Assembly (NCBI GenBank): GCA_964440265.1
Contig: CAYTRU010000008.1
Span: 1-28,721 of the forward strand
DNA: 28,721 bases
From: CAYMUN01 sp964440265
GTDB taxonomy: Bacteria > Patescibacteriota > Saccharimonadia > Saccharimonadales > UBA4665
Direction: 5' to 3'
Part shown: positions 21,189 through 28,721 of the stretch, one piece after another
How the letters are laid out: every line of letters starts with the position of its first letter
How positions within the stretch are numbered: position 1 is the stretch's first letter
The notes under the pieces: generated by a model
Database searches by the model: none
The model's input: only the letters and a program-made list of their open reading frames with translations
Told to the model about the DNA's origin: nothing
Made by a program: the position numbers and the translations under genes

Positions 21189-22352
21189 TTACGCTTGCAG
21201 GACCTCATCTAGAATAAATATTGCTTGATCCACCTCAGTAGCAGTGGCTGTTAACGGCGGCAGTAGCCGGATAACTGTGCCCTGGGTGCTATTGATATAC
21301 AAGCCTTTTTCCAAACAGGCAGCGGCGATTGGTTTTGAGTCGCAGTCTAGCTGCAGCCCGATCATTAATCCTTGCTGTCTGATCTCTGTTATACAGGTGT
21401 GACTAGCTGCCAGCTCGGCTAATCTGGTAGACAGTAGCTTTGTGAGCATTATCACGTTTTCCTGAAGTGTTGGCTCAAGAATGGCTTGCAAGGTAGCGAC
21501 TCCAGCAGCTGCCACCAGTGGGCCGCCGCCGAACGTACTGCCATGCATGCCAGGTTTGACCAGTGCGGCAACCTTTGTGCCGACGATTGTAGCACCAAGC
21601 GGCAAACCGCTGGCCAAGGACTTAGCAGCCGTGATAATATCCGGTTCTAGCTCGTAGTTCTGGTAGGCAAACAGTGGACCGGTACGCCCCATACCTGACT
21701 GTACCTCGTCGACGATCAACAGTATATCTTTTTCGAGGCATAGCTGTTTAATAGCGGCTGCATACTCGCGGGATGCAATATAAATACCTCCCTCCCCTTG
21801 TACCAATTCCAGCATGATGGCTACCGTTGACTCATCAACGCTTTGGTGCAAAGCCGCGCTGTCATTCAACGGCACATGCACGAAACCCGGCAAATGTGGC
21901 GCAAATCCTTGTTTAATTTTATCTTGGCCGGTTGCAGCCATCGTCCCGGCCGTTCGGCCATGGAAAGATCCTTCGGTGGTAATTATAGTGTGCCGCTTGC
22001 CTTGGCCATACAGTTTAGCGAATTTTATAGCTGCTTCGTTTGCTTCGGCACCACTGTTGCTGAAGAAAACTTTACCGGTAATGCTATGCTGGACCAGCAG
22101 TTTTGCTAACTGGCCTTGCGGCCCGGTGTAAAAAACATTTGGCACATGGATCAGTTCTTGTGCTTGTCGTGTAATAGCCTCCACGACCACTAGCGGTCGA
22201 TGCCCAAGATTGGAAACTGACCAGCCGGACAAAAAATCCAGATACTTTTTACCAGTGTCGTCGTATATATAACTTCCCTCACCGCGCACTATGGTAATCG
22301 GGAAGCGCTGGTAGGATGGCAGGACATAGTCGTCAAATTCTTCCTGAGTCAT
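21189..22352 (-). CDS. argD: Acetylornithine aminotransferase
   Basis: PLP enzyme converting N-acetylglutamate semialdehyde to N-acetylornithine. 387 residues, normal length. Typical class III motifs: FFSNSGAEANEAAIKFAK at 96-113, LVQGEGG near 183-189, IVDEVQSGMGRTG at 213-225, and the PLP lysine K244 in TAAKSLASGLPLG. No Shine-Dalgarno precedes the ATG at 22352. TAGAAT seven bases upstream could be a -10 for a leaderless message, or it is translated from the argC-argJ transcript after a 41-base gap. Confidence 0.93.
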   Translation of the reverse strand: MTQEEFDDYVLPSYQRFPITIVRGEGSYIYDDTGKKYLDFLSGWSVSNLGHRPLVVVEAITRQAQELIHVPNVFYTGPQGQLAKLLVQHSITGKVFFSNSGAEANEAAIKFAKLYGQGKRHTIITTEGSFHGRTAGTMAATGQDKIKQGFAPHLPGFVHVPLNDSAALHQSVDESTVAIMLELVQGEGGIYIASREYAAAIKQLCLEKDILLIVDEVQSGMGRTGPLFAYQNYELEPDIITAAKSLASGLPLGATIVGTKVAALVKPGMHGSTFGGGPLVAAAGVATLQAILEPTLQENVIMLTKLLSTRLAELAASHTCITEIRQQGLMIGLQLDCDSKPIAAACLEKGLYINSTQGTVIRLLPPLTATATEVDQAIFILDEVLQA

Positions 22353-22393
22353 GGATTCTATTCTACAGGATTTTTGTCTTAGGAGCGGTTCTC

Positions 22394-23533
22394 TTAAGTG
22401 TATTCGACGTTTATATCGACATAAGCTTTACTAAAATCACACGTATAAACGGTGGCGTTGGCTGTGCCGAGCTTGATGGTAACTGTAATATTGAGTGCGT
22501 CATCTGTTGGGCTGCTGGTTTTTATGTCTAAAGAATCTTCGGTGATTGGTAGGCCGAGGGCCCCGACGGCTTGGGCGATACGTCCCCAGTTACCTGTTTT
22601 GCCGTGGGCGGCAGTTTTGACCAGTGGCGAATTAGCAACGGAATAAGCGATGGCCTTGGCTTGGTCATACGTTTCGGCACCATTTACCTGCACCGTGACC
22701 AAGACGGTAGCCCCTTCACCGTCGCGGACGATCATCAACGCTAGGTCTAGACAGGCTTGGCGCAAGGTTTTGACAAACGTGGCGTAGTCATCATCTTCCT
22801 GCGCAATAACCGCGTTGCCGGCTTGTCCATTAGTCATCAGTGCCAGAGTATCATTGGTGCTCGTGCAGCCATCGACAGTGATAGCATTGAAAGTCGTTCG
22901 GCTAGCCTTCTGAAGTGCCTTGTCCAGAAGTTCCGCGGTGATAGCGATGTCGCTAGTCAGAAAACCGAGCATAGTAGCCATGTTGGGCTGAATCATGCCG
23001 GAACCTTTGGCGCAGCCGCCAATAACCACTCGCTGGCCAGCGATTTCACATTCGTAAGCGATTGATTTTGCGAAGGTATCAGTAGTCATGATAGCAGTGG
23101 CAAAGTCATCACCAGCTGAAGGCGAGCGGTTACTAAAAGCCACCTGCAAACCGCTCCGGACCTTATCTATGGGCAGCAAATGGCCGATTATACCAGTTGA
23201 GGCCACTAAGATTTCAGTAGTATCAGTACCGAGCAGCTGCGCAGCGGCTTGAGCCATCTGCTCAGCATGTAGTTTGCCATCGGCGCCTGTCATGCAGTTG
23301 GCGTTACCGCTGTTGACTACGACAGCCCGAACTGTATGATCCTGGCAATGCTGCCGGCTCAGCTGTACCGGTGCGGCAGCTACACTGTTTTCGGTGAAAA
23401 TTGCTGCTGTCACCGCTGGTGTGTCACTCCAAATCATAGCTACATCAAGCCCGCCGCTGTTTTTTATACCAGCCGCTGCAGCTCCGGCGCTGAAGCCTGT
23501 AGGTGCCAGCACCCCGCCCTTAATTTGCTTCAT
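22394..23533 (-). CDS. argJ: Glutamate N-acetyltransferase ArgJ
   Basis: Transfers acetyl from N-acetylornithine to glutamate, giving ornithine and recycling the acetyl group. 379 residues. The autocleavage motif CAKGSGMIQPNMATML at 174-189 is intact; cleavage before Thr187 creates the nucleophile of the beta subunit. VVNSGNANCMTG and ITVDGCTSTNDT are also family motifs, with Cys in place of the more usual Asp before TSTND. Whether it also accepts acetyl-CoA cannot be told. With a dedicated NAGS/kinase fusion present, ornithine acetyltransferase activity alone would suffice. Overlaps argC by ATGA. Confidence 0.95.
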   Translation of the reverse strand: MKQIKGGVLAPTGFSAGAAAAGIKNSGGLDVAMIWSDTPAVTAAIFTENSVAAAPVQLSRQHCQDHTVRAVVVNSGNANCMTGADGKLHAEQMAQAAAQLLGTDTTEILVASTGIIGHLLPIDKVRSGLQVAFSNRSPSAGDDFATAIMTTDTFAKSIAYECEIAGQRVVIGGCAKGSGMIQPNMATMLGFLTSDIAITAELLDKALQKASRTTFNAITVDGCTSTNDTLALMTNGQAGNAVIAQEDDDYATFVKTLRQACLDLALMIVRDGEGATVLVTVQVNGAETYDQAKAIAYSVANSPLVKTAAHGKTGNWGRIAQAVGALGLPITEDSLDIKTSSPTDDALNITVTIKLGTANATVYTCDFSKAYVDINVEYT

Positions 23534-24567
23534 AGCTCCATCAGCCCCGTCTTTTCGTCAAGACCATACATAAGGTTAAAGTTCTGGATGGCTTGACCAG
23601 AGGCGCCCTTAATTAGGTTATCTATTACGCTGCTCAGCACTAACAGTTTCTGCTCGGGAGCAGCAGCAATTTGTATCCGAACCTTGTTCGTACCTACCAC
23701 ACTACGCAGGTCTAGATCTGTCGCTTCCGCCGGCACTACTTCCACAAAAGGTGCCGCTCGGTAAAAGTCCTCAAACATTTGCTGAGCAGCCGTTTGAGTC
23801 AATGCTTCTTGTAGCTGTACGTATATCGTGGCAAAAATACCCCGCTCAATTGGTAACAGGTGCGGCACAAAGGCGACGGGCAAAGACCGGCCGGCCAGAA
23901 ATGAAAGCTGCTCAACAATTTCCGGACTATGCTGGTGAGCTAGTACTTTGTAAGCCTTAAAGTTATCCTTCATCTCACTAAGTAACCGCTCCGTTGCAGC
24001 AATGCCTGCGCCACCAAAACCCGATTTGGCATCGATATGAATACTATCAATGCCCAGACGCATTAGTGGTGCTAACGATAAAATACTAGTCGTCGGATAA
24101 CAGCCAGGATTCGCAATCAAGCGTGCATCTTTAATCTGTTCGGCGTAAATCTCCGGCAAACCGTAGACAGCGTCTTGTAGTAAATGAGGCGCCGTATGAC
24201 GAGAGGTGTTATACCACCGTGCATACTCCTCCGCCGAGGACAGTCGAAAATCGCCACTGATGTCAATAACCCTGATGCCTCTGTCCAATAGGTCTGGTGC
24301 TAGCTGCATACTCACAGTGTGAGGCGTGGCTAAGAATAGTAAGTCAGCTTGCGCCGCTGCTTCGACTGTATAGGCTTTGCAAACCAGCTCTGTACGGCCG
24401 GCGAACTCTGGCCAGATGTCGACAACCGGTCCGGCCGTGGTATGTGCCGAGGCATAGACAACTTCAGCTGCTGGATGATCCAGCAGCAAACGCAATAGCT
24501 CACGGCCCGAATAGCCAGATATACCAACAATACCGACTTTAATCAGCTTATTTTCCATCTCAACCAC
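23530..24567 (-). CDS. argC: N-acetyl-gamma-glutamyl-phosphate reductase
   Basis: NADPH-dependent third step of the pathway. About 345 residues from GTG 24567, or 342 from the ATG at 24558. The nucleotide-binding start KVGIVGISGYSGRELLRLL, SGDFRLSSAEEYARWY, the catalytic cysteine in LIANPGCYPTT (Cys156 by the long start), and SGFGGAG followed by HQHSPEI are all canonical. An extended -10 (TGCTATAGT) ends seven bases before the ATG at 24558, and no Shine-Dalgarno is present. Starts 21 bases after a DUF1361 gene and overlaps argJ by four bases. Confidence 0.95.
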   Translation of the reverse strand: MVEMENKLIKVGIVGISGYSGRELLRLLLDHPAAEVVYASAHTTAGPVVDIWPEFAGRTELVCKAYTVEAAAQADLLFLATPHTVSMQLAPDLLDRGIRVIDISGDFRLSSAEEYARWYNTSRHTAPHLLQDAVYGLPEIYAEQIKDARLIANPGCYPTTSILSLAPLMRLGIDSIHIDAKSGFGGAGIAATERLLSEMKDNFKAYKVLAHQHSPEIVEQLSFLAGRSLPVAFVPHLLPIERGIFATIYVQLQEALTQTAAQQMFEDFYRAAPFVEVVPAEATDLDLRSVVGTNKVRIQIAAAPEQKLLVLSSVIDNLIKGASGQAIQNFNLMYGLDEKTGLMEL

Positions 24568-24588
24568 TATAGCATACCCCTGTTCGGT

Positions 24589-25269
24589 CTATGATTTAGC
24601 TGTCGTCCGTTTCAGAAATTCAGCACCGCGCCACAGCAAGTTATACATACTACCCAGTAACACAAAAAAGACGGCGATAGTAATCAGCATGTGCGGATAG
24701 GCACTAGGATGCAACACGCGGTCAGAGATGTCGAGCAGCAAGCCACCGGTATTGGTCAAGATATCCCAACTATTCCAGCGTAAGTCACGTCCGACATAGA
24801 TGGCAGCGCTGCAGGTAAGCAAGGTGAATGCTACCCAGGCGGCTGCTGTCCGGCCTGAAAAACGACGCCTGAGCTGCAAATGTACTAAATATAGGCTGCT
24901 AAAACCCAAGATCACACCAGTATAGATAAATGACGTGAACATCACCGCATCGTATAGTATATCGACCCGTTGTACCTCTTGTAAGTGAATAAAATCACTA
25001 ATCAAGTAAAAGCTATTTGGCAAGAAGACCAACCACAGCAAACTGATAGCTAGCCCCTCCCAGCTCGACCAGCGCTTAGTCTTGAGGGTAAAAATCAGCC
25101 GGACGGCAAAGAACAGTGGCAGCCAAGCCAGAAATAAATTCCAGAGTAAATACGTATAATTTAGGCTGTGGTTACGCCACGCCCCGTATGCAAACAGGCT
25201 GGCACTCACCAAACTGGAAATAGCAATGGCAACGATAAACTGGCTGCGGGGTGTCCGCCACTTACTCAT
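24589..25269 (-). CDS. DUF1361 family membrane protein
   Basis: 226 residues, six to seven transmembrane helices. Family signature FLPNSFYLISDFIHLQEV (about 94-111) lies after the third helix, and the pattern of helices continues to the C-terminal AVFFVLLGSMYNLLW. The function of DUF1361 proteins is unknown. It is the first gene on the argC-argJ-argD-argB strand, 21 bases before argC. An extended -10 (TGGTATACT) stands just before it, so it may lead the operon. A role in arginine or precursor transport is conceivable from position only. Confidence 0.88.
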   Translation of the reverse strand: MSKWRTPRSQFIVAIAISSLVSASLFAYGAWRNHSLNYTYLLWNLFLAWLPLFFAVRLIFTLKTKRWSSWEGLAISLLWLVFLPNSFYLISDFIHLQEVQRVDILYDAVMFTSFIYTGVILGFSSLYLVHLQLRRRFSGRTAAAWVAFTLLTCSAAIYVGRDLRWNSWDILTNTGGLLLDISDRVLHPSAYPHMLITIAVFFVLLGSMYNLLWRGAEFLKRTTAKS

Positions 25270-25278
25270 AACCTTTTC

Positions 25279-25287
25279 AGTATACCA
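25279..25287 (-). promoter_or_regulatory. Extended -10 promoter before the DUF1361-argC operon
   Basis: TGGTATACT on the minus strand, nine bases before the ATG at 25269. No convincing -35 is seen, as expected for an extended -10. The message would have almost no leader. The rest of 25270-25463 shows only a small palindrome, GCATGC-CTAAA-GCATGC (25330-25346). Confidence 0.5.
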
Positions 25288-25463
25288 AGTTGCTAGCGCA
25301 CAGACTTTGCACTCTATCTTTCAACCAGTGCATGCCTAAAGCATGCCTTTTGGATATGCTTTGTATGCCGCTTGTAGATCTAATCGCCAGACACCTCTCA
25401 CAAGTAGTAACGTATGCATACTTCGGAATCACTAAGAACCCTAAAACCCCAGTAGAGAAGAGC

Positions 25464-25916
25464 TTAGCGGCGTTCTAAATCGCGTTGCTGTGGAGTCTCG
25501 TGTGGACGGGCATAGTCGTCTTCCAGACGCCAAGTAGTACCTTGCTCGGGGGTGGAGACCTCGATAATATCACAATCGGTGAGACCAACCAGTCGGTGGC
25601 GTTGACCAAGACGAGTACTGTAGCCCTGTCCGGGCTGAAGTTCGGTCTGCACTAGTTCACCTTGCTGATTCTCCCATATGACCGCAGCTGTACCACCGAT
25701 AACCAACCAGCTTTCGACCTTCTGGTCATGAACCTGTAGACTCAGTCGCGCACCACTATTGATGTGGATCACCTTTCCCATATAAGGAGCATTAGTTGGT
25801 ACCCAATGCAGTTCATAGCCCCAGGGTTTCTCGATGCGCCTCACGTAGGCATCAGTACTAAAGCTACTGGGATCAAACTGGGGAACCTCTGGAAGATCTG
25901 TTGATAAATCGGCCAT
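25464..25916 (-). CDS. Cupin, mannose-6-phosphate isomerase type II-like
   Basis: 150 residues forming one cupin barrel resembling the C-terminal domain of ManC-type phosphomannose isomerases: RRIEKPWGYELHWV at the start, IHINSGARLSLQVHDQKVE as first metal-binding motif, ESWLVIGGTA, QPGQGYSTRLGQRHRLVG, then DIIEVSTPE. The first motif keeps a single His (VHDQKVE) where canonical enzymes often have HxH, so activity needs testing. The start codon overlaps the isomerase stop (TAATG), coupling the two genes. Together they suggest fructose-6-phosphate/mannose-6-phosphate interconversion for cell-surface sugars. Confidence 0.85.
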   Translation of the reverse strand: MADLSTDLPEVPQFDPSSFSTDAYVRRIEKPWGYELHWVPTNAPYMGKVIHINSGARLSLQVHDQKVESWLVIGGTAAVIWENQQGELVQTELQPGQGYSTRLGQRHRLVGLTDCDIIEVSTPEQGTTWRLEDDYARPHETPQQRDLERR

Positions 25917-26953
25917 TATTGGTCAAGACTCTTTTTAAACTTCTCAATCAGGTCAACGGGGGCAGGATTAATGCCGTTCAGCAAGGCAGTATAGATGGTT
26001 ACAAAATCACCTAGCGCGATCGTCCACAACAGCTGCTCTAGTAAAGTGTCACCTTGCGCCTGAACGATAATAGGGGCTGGCCGCATGCCAGAGAGCAAGC
26101 GTTCGCTGACTTCAAACCGTTTTTGCACTCGGGGATGTTCTAGAGAACTGCGTAAATCAATAACCGCATATGGTTTTTGAACCGGCTGCTTAGTCCAACC
26201 CATAAATTCGTTGTGGTTGAATTCTGGGTATTCGTTGGTCCAAGCTATGTGCTTGGCGTTTTCATTGAAGCTGATTTTCCACTTGTAAGCCGCTGGGAAT
26301 AGCTTTGGCCCAGCGTAGATCACCGGTGATTTACCGATGACCTCTAGGGCAATTTGCTTCGCGTGATTGGAAGCAGTGGGGACAGTGGGGAGCCAGGGCT
26401 GCACAGCAGTTTTTAGAAATTTCGTGGCCTCCGCTAGCTCAGTAGTCGCCTGGCTGGCTGGCAGCACCCCAGCTGCCTCCAGCAACCCTAAGAGAATCCT
26501 CAGATTGTAAAATACCGCATACCGAGGCTGTTCAGCTTTGGGCAGAAGAGCCAACGGGTAGCCTTTCTTCCGGGCAATTTCGGCCAATTGACCACCGCCA
26601 GCAATGACCGCTATATGCGCGCCTTTCGCTTCGGCTTGAGCTAAAGCGCTGATAGTTTCCTCGGTATTACCTGAATAACTAGCTGCAATAACAAAAGTAC
26701 GGGCCGATACGTAGGCCGGCAAGTCATAGTCACGTACTACCTGGAACGGCAAGTTATAGCCTGGCCAGCTAGCACTCAGGATTGCTGCTAATGCTGAACC
26801 TCCCATACCGGCATACACGATGTTGTCAACTTCTATAGGTTGTTGAGCATTTTCAAATGCAAGTTCGTAGGCTAACTGGTCACTTTGCCGCTCAGCAATT
26901 CCCAGCGTATCTTGAGCATCCCGCATATGGATGAGCTTTAAATCATCAAGCAT
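25916..26953 (-). CDS. Bifunctional phosphoglucose/phosphomannose isomerase
   Basis: SIS-domain enzyme of the archaeal/CPR type interconverting glucose-6-P or mannose-6-P with fructose-6-P. 345 residues. First SIS domain: VYAGMGGSALAAIL at 46-59 and AASYSGNTEETISAL at 90-104, both sugar-phosphate-binding loops. The second half has SFNENAKHIAWTNEYPEFNHNEFMGW, the conserved Glu/His catalytic region of this family. AAGGAG lies eight bases before the ATG. Cotranscribed with the cupin gene. Divergent from the low-complexity gene at 27033. Confidence 0.93.
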   Translation of the reverse strand: MLDDLKLIHMRDAQDTLGIAERQSDQLAYELAFENAQQPIEVDNIVYAGMGGSALAAILSASWPGYNLPFQVVRDYDLPAYVSARTFVIAASYSGNTEETISALAQAEAKGAHIAVIAGGGQLAEIARKKGYPLALLPKAEQPRYAVFYNLRILLGLLEAAGVLPASQATTELAEATKFLKTAVQPWLPTVPTASNHAKQIALEVIGKSPVIYAGPKLFPAAYKWKISFNENAKHIAWTNEYPEFNHNEFMGWTKQPVQKPYAVIDLRSSLEHPRVQKRFEVSERLLSGMRPAPIIVQAQGDTLLEQLLWTIALGDFVTIYTALLNGINPAPVDLIEKFKKSLDQ

Positions 26954-26965
26954 CCCTCAAACTCC

Positions 26966-26995
26966 TTGTGCTTTTAATATTGAATTGTATATAGT
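26966..26995 (+). promoter_or_regulatory. Possible promoter of the gene at 27033
   Basis: TTGTGC (26966-26971) and TATAGT (26990-26995) are 18 bases apart. The surrounding TATA-rich stretch also reads TATACT on the minus strand, so it may serve the divergent isomerase gene too. Confidence 0.35.
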
Positions 26996-27032
26996 ATAGC
27001 CTAAGAATCGAAAAACATTTTTAGGGGGGTTT

Positions 27033-27656
27033 ATGTTTGGGCGTCAAGATGATCAATCAATGCAACGAAGTGGCGAGACTGTAGCAGACGGGCCTATTCA
27101 AAACGCCCTTAAAACCGTAGCGGCCAAACCACCCCAAAAAGTAATTACACCTAACGGGCCTGCTCCAGCCAAGTCCGCTCCCCCAATGCCACCTGCCGCT
27201 TCAGCTAGTCCAGATTGGCAACATCCCGGCGCTCCTATGGACAATAATAGGACTGACATGACTGACCTTGTAGCACCCTCGACTAATCTTGGCACTCCAA
27301 GCTCGGCCACAGCTTCTGCAGCGTCAACAGCGTCACTCTCTACGAGCGTGGAACCATCTTCGCCGTCAGCACCGTCACCAGCTATAGCTAAGCCTATTGT
27401 TCCAGAAGACACTCTCAATGATTTACTACAAATCAAGCAGCAAGCCCTGAGTAATCTTTCACCGCTCATCGGTCAGTTGGACCAGCTACCAGAGGACAGA
27501 TTTCGCACACTTATGATGATGATCCAAGCCAGTGATGACCATAGCCTGGTCAAAGAGGCTTACGCTGCCGCCCAAACTATTGAGGACGAAAAAACTCACG
27601 CTCAAGCCCTGCTCGACATCGTTAATGAGATCAATTATTTCACCAGCCAGCACTAA
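27033..27656 (+). CDS. Low-complexity protein with conserved-looking helical C-terminus
   Basis: 207 residues; not recognised. Residues 1-~130 are rich in Pro, Ala, Ser and Thr and probably disordered (APAKSAPPMPPAASAS). The last ~75 are amphipathic helices (LLQIKQQALSNLSPLIGQLD, FRTLMMMIQASDDHSLVKEA, ALLDIVNEINYF) that look like a small helical bundle. No transmembrane segment or signal peptide. A G-run (AGGGGGG) before the ATG may act as ribosome site. I recall similar C-termini in other CPR proteins but cannot verify this. Convergent with groEL. Confidence 0.7.
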   Translation: MFGRQDDQSMQRSGETVADGPIQNALKTVAAKPPQKVITPNGPAPAKSAPPMPPAASASPDWQHPGAPMDNNRTDMTDLVAPSTNLGTPSSATASAASTASLSTSVEPSSPSAPSPAIAKPIVPEDTLNDLLQIKQQALSNLSPLIGQLDQLPEDRFRTLMMMIQASDDHSLVKEAYAAAQTIEDEKTHAQALLDIVNEINYFTSQH

Positions 27657-27748
27657 AACTAGACCGGCTATAACGACCATAGAAAAATCACGAAAAGCTG
27701 AAGCAAGGGAAAGCGAGTCCTAAAGCAGCGCCAAGGGACCCGCAAGGT

Positions 27749-28721
27749 TTACATCATGCCACCCATGCCACCGCCCATGCCACCCATATCGGGAGCAGCA
27801 GACTTAGGCTCGGGGACATCTACCACTAGCGCACCCATAGTCATAGCCGTGCCAGCGATGCTGACAGCGTTCTGAAGGGCTTCTTTCGTCACACGCGTCG
27901 GATCAACCACACCAGCAGACTTTAAATCAACCAACTTAGCAGGATTATTAACATCCACACCGAAGCCAGCCTTACCAGCTCTCACCTGTGGCAGCCACTC
28001 GTCAGCATTCAGGCCAGCGTTGGTCAGCAGGATACGGAACGGCTGCTCCAGTGCCCGGACTAGTAGCAATTTGCCGGCTGTGAGGGAAGTATCATCAGTG
28101 GTGTTGGTAGTTACGGTGCTGATCAGGTTGATCAGTGTAACTCCACCACCCGGTACGATACCCTCGTCCAAGGCAGCTTTCACGGCGGCGACGGCGTCGT
28201 CAACGCGGAATTTCTTTTCTTCAATCTCGGTTTCAGTAGCACCACCGACCTTAATGACGGCAACCTTACCAGATAGCGCAGCCCGGCGCTTCTCAAGATT
28301 TTCTTTGTCATATTCGCTAGTTGCGGCTTGGATCTGCGTATTAATCTGCTTGATACGGGCCTCGATCTCGCTGACTGAGCCACCACCTTCGATGATAGTG
28401 GACTCATCCTTGTTGACAATCACCCGCCGGGCAGAGCCCACCACGTCCAAATCGACGTTTTCAAAAGTCATACCGCGGTCTTCGGTAATGACACTGCCGC
28501 CAGTGAGGATAGCGATGTCATTCAGCACATCCTTACGGCGGTCACCAAAGGCCGGCGCCTTAATGGCTACGGTGTTGAAGACACCCTTCAGACGATTCAA
28601 GATGAGGGTACCCAAGGCTTCGCCTTCAACATCTTCGGCGATTAGCACCAGGTCTTTTTTACCAGCCAGGGCCAGCTTTTCAAGTAGTGGAAGAAAGTCT
28701 TGTACGCTAGAGATTTTCATT
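27749..28721 (-). CDS. groEL: Chaperonin GroEL, C-terminal part, cut by window edge
   Basis: 60-kDa chaperonin subunit. About 324 residues remain: the apical domain from KISSVQDFLPLLEKLA onward (LVLIAEDVEGEALGTLILN, then VAIKAPAFGDRRKDVLNDIA), the intermediate domain, and the second half of the equatorial domain (DEGIVPGGGVTLINL and VDPTRVTKEALQNAVSIAGTA). It ends in the usual Gly-Met tail (GGMGGGMGGMM). The Met at 28720 is internal; the true start is beyond the window. A GroEL gene is compatible with Saccharibacteria but is missing from many other CPR lineages. Confidence 0.97.
   Translation of the reverse strand, partial: MKISSVQDFLPLLEKLALAGKKDLVLIAEDVEGEALGTLILNRLKGVFNTVAIKAPAFGDRRKDVLNDIAILTGGSVITEDRGMTFENVDLDVVGSARRVIVNKDESTIIEGGGSVSEIEARIKQINTQIQAATSEYDKENLEKRRAALSGKVAVIKVGGATETEIEEKKFRVDDAVAAVKAALDEGIVPGGGVTLINLISTVTTNTTDDTSLTAGKLLLVRALEQPFRILLTNAGLNADEWLPQVRAGKAGFGVDVNNPAKLVDLKSAGVVDPTRVTKEALQNAVSIAGTAMTMGALVVDVPEPKSAAPDMGGMGGGMGGMM

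Noticed and set aside
25330..25346. GCATGC-CTAAA-GCATGC hairpin as a terminator
   Set aside because: Only six base pairs and a short CTTTT tail, lying between two minus-strand genes on the wrong strand for that tail.
25270..25463. tRNA or other structured RNA gene in the gap before the DUF1361 gene
   Set aside because: No cloverleaf, TTCRANNC arm or CCA end could be found on either strand.

Overview
The window looks like a piece of chromosome from a small-genome bacterium of the Candidate Phyla Radiation, most likely a Candidatus Saccharibacteria (TM7) relative. This placement is inference. It rests on densely packed genes, many starts without a Shine-Dalgarno, UGA used as an ordinary stop (so not the UGA=Gly lineages), a DnaG with the zinc ligands replaced, and CPR-style proline-rich one-pass membrane proteins. 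No database search was possible.

Layout. 1-2270 (minus): 5' part of the primary sigma gene rpoD, preceded by dnaG. 2364-5137: a proline-rich membrane protein, an orn-yjbR pair, and an NAD(P)H-FMN reductase divergent from an HxlR-family regulator with a clear operator between them. 5134-11373: an accessory island of unrecognised function. It holds a divergent sigma-70 factor with a ~230-residue unknown C-terminal part, a tandem-domain asparaginase-like protein, two single-domain asparaginase-like paralogues, an ACT-domain protein and two orphan genes. Three of its intergenic regions carry the same motif TATTTTGTTTA-N4-TAAACG. 11388-12763: a DMT transporter and a small membrane protein.

12831-25269 (all minus): a complete route from glutamate to arginine. 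A DUF1361 membrane protein, argC, argJ, argD and a fused N-acetylglutamate synthase/kinase come first. A 461-base leader region follows, then argG, argH, argF, a membrane protein, argS, mscL and msrB, tightly spaced or overlapping. The leader before argG carries what reads as a ribosome-mediated arginine attenuator: a short leader ORF with Arg-Arg codons, competing hairpins and an intrinsic terminator. 25464-28721: a phosphosugar isomerase/cupin pair, a low-complexity protein and the 3' part of groEL.

The two strongest unexplained signals are the arginine attenuator (19501-19655) and the sigma/asparaginase-like island with its shared operator-like motif (5134-11373).
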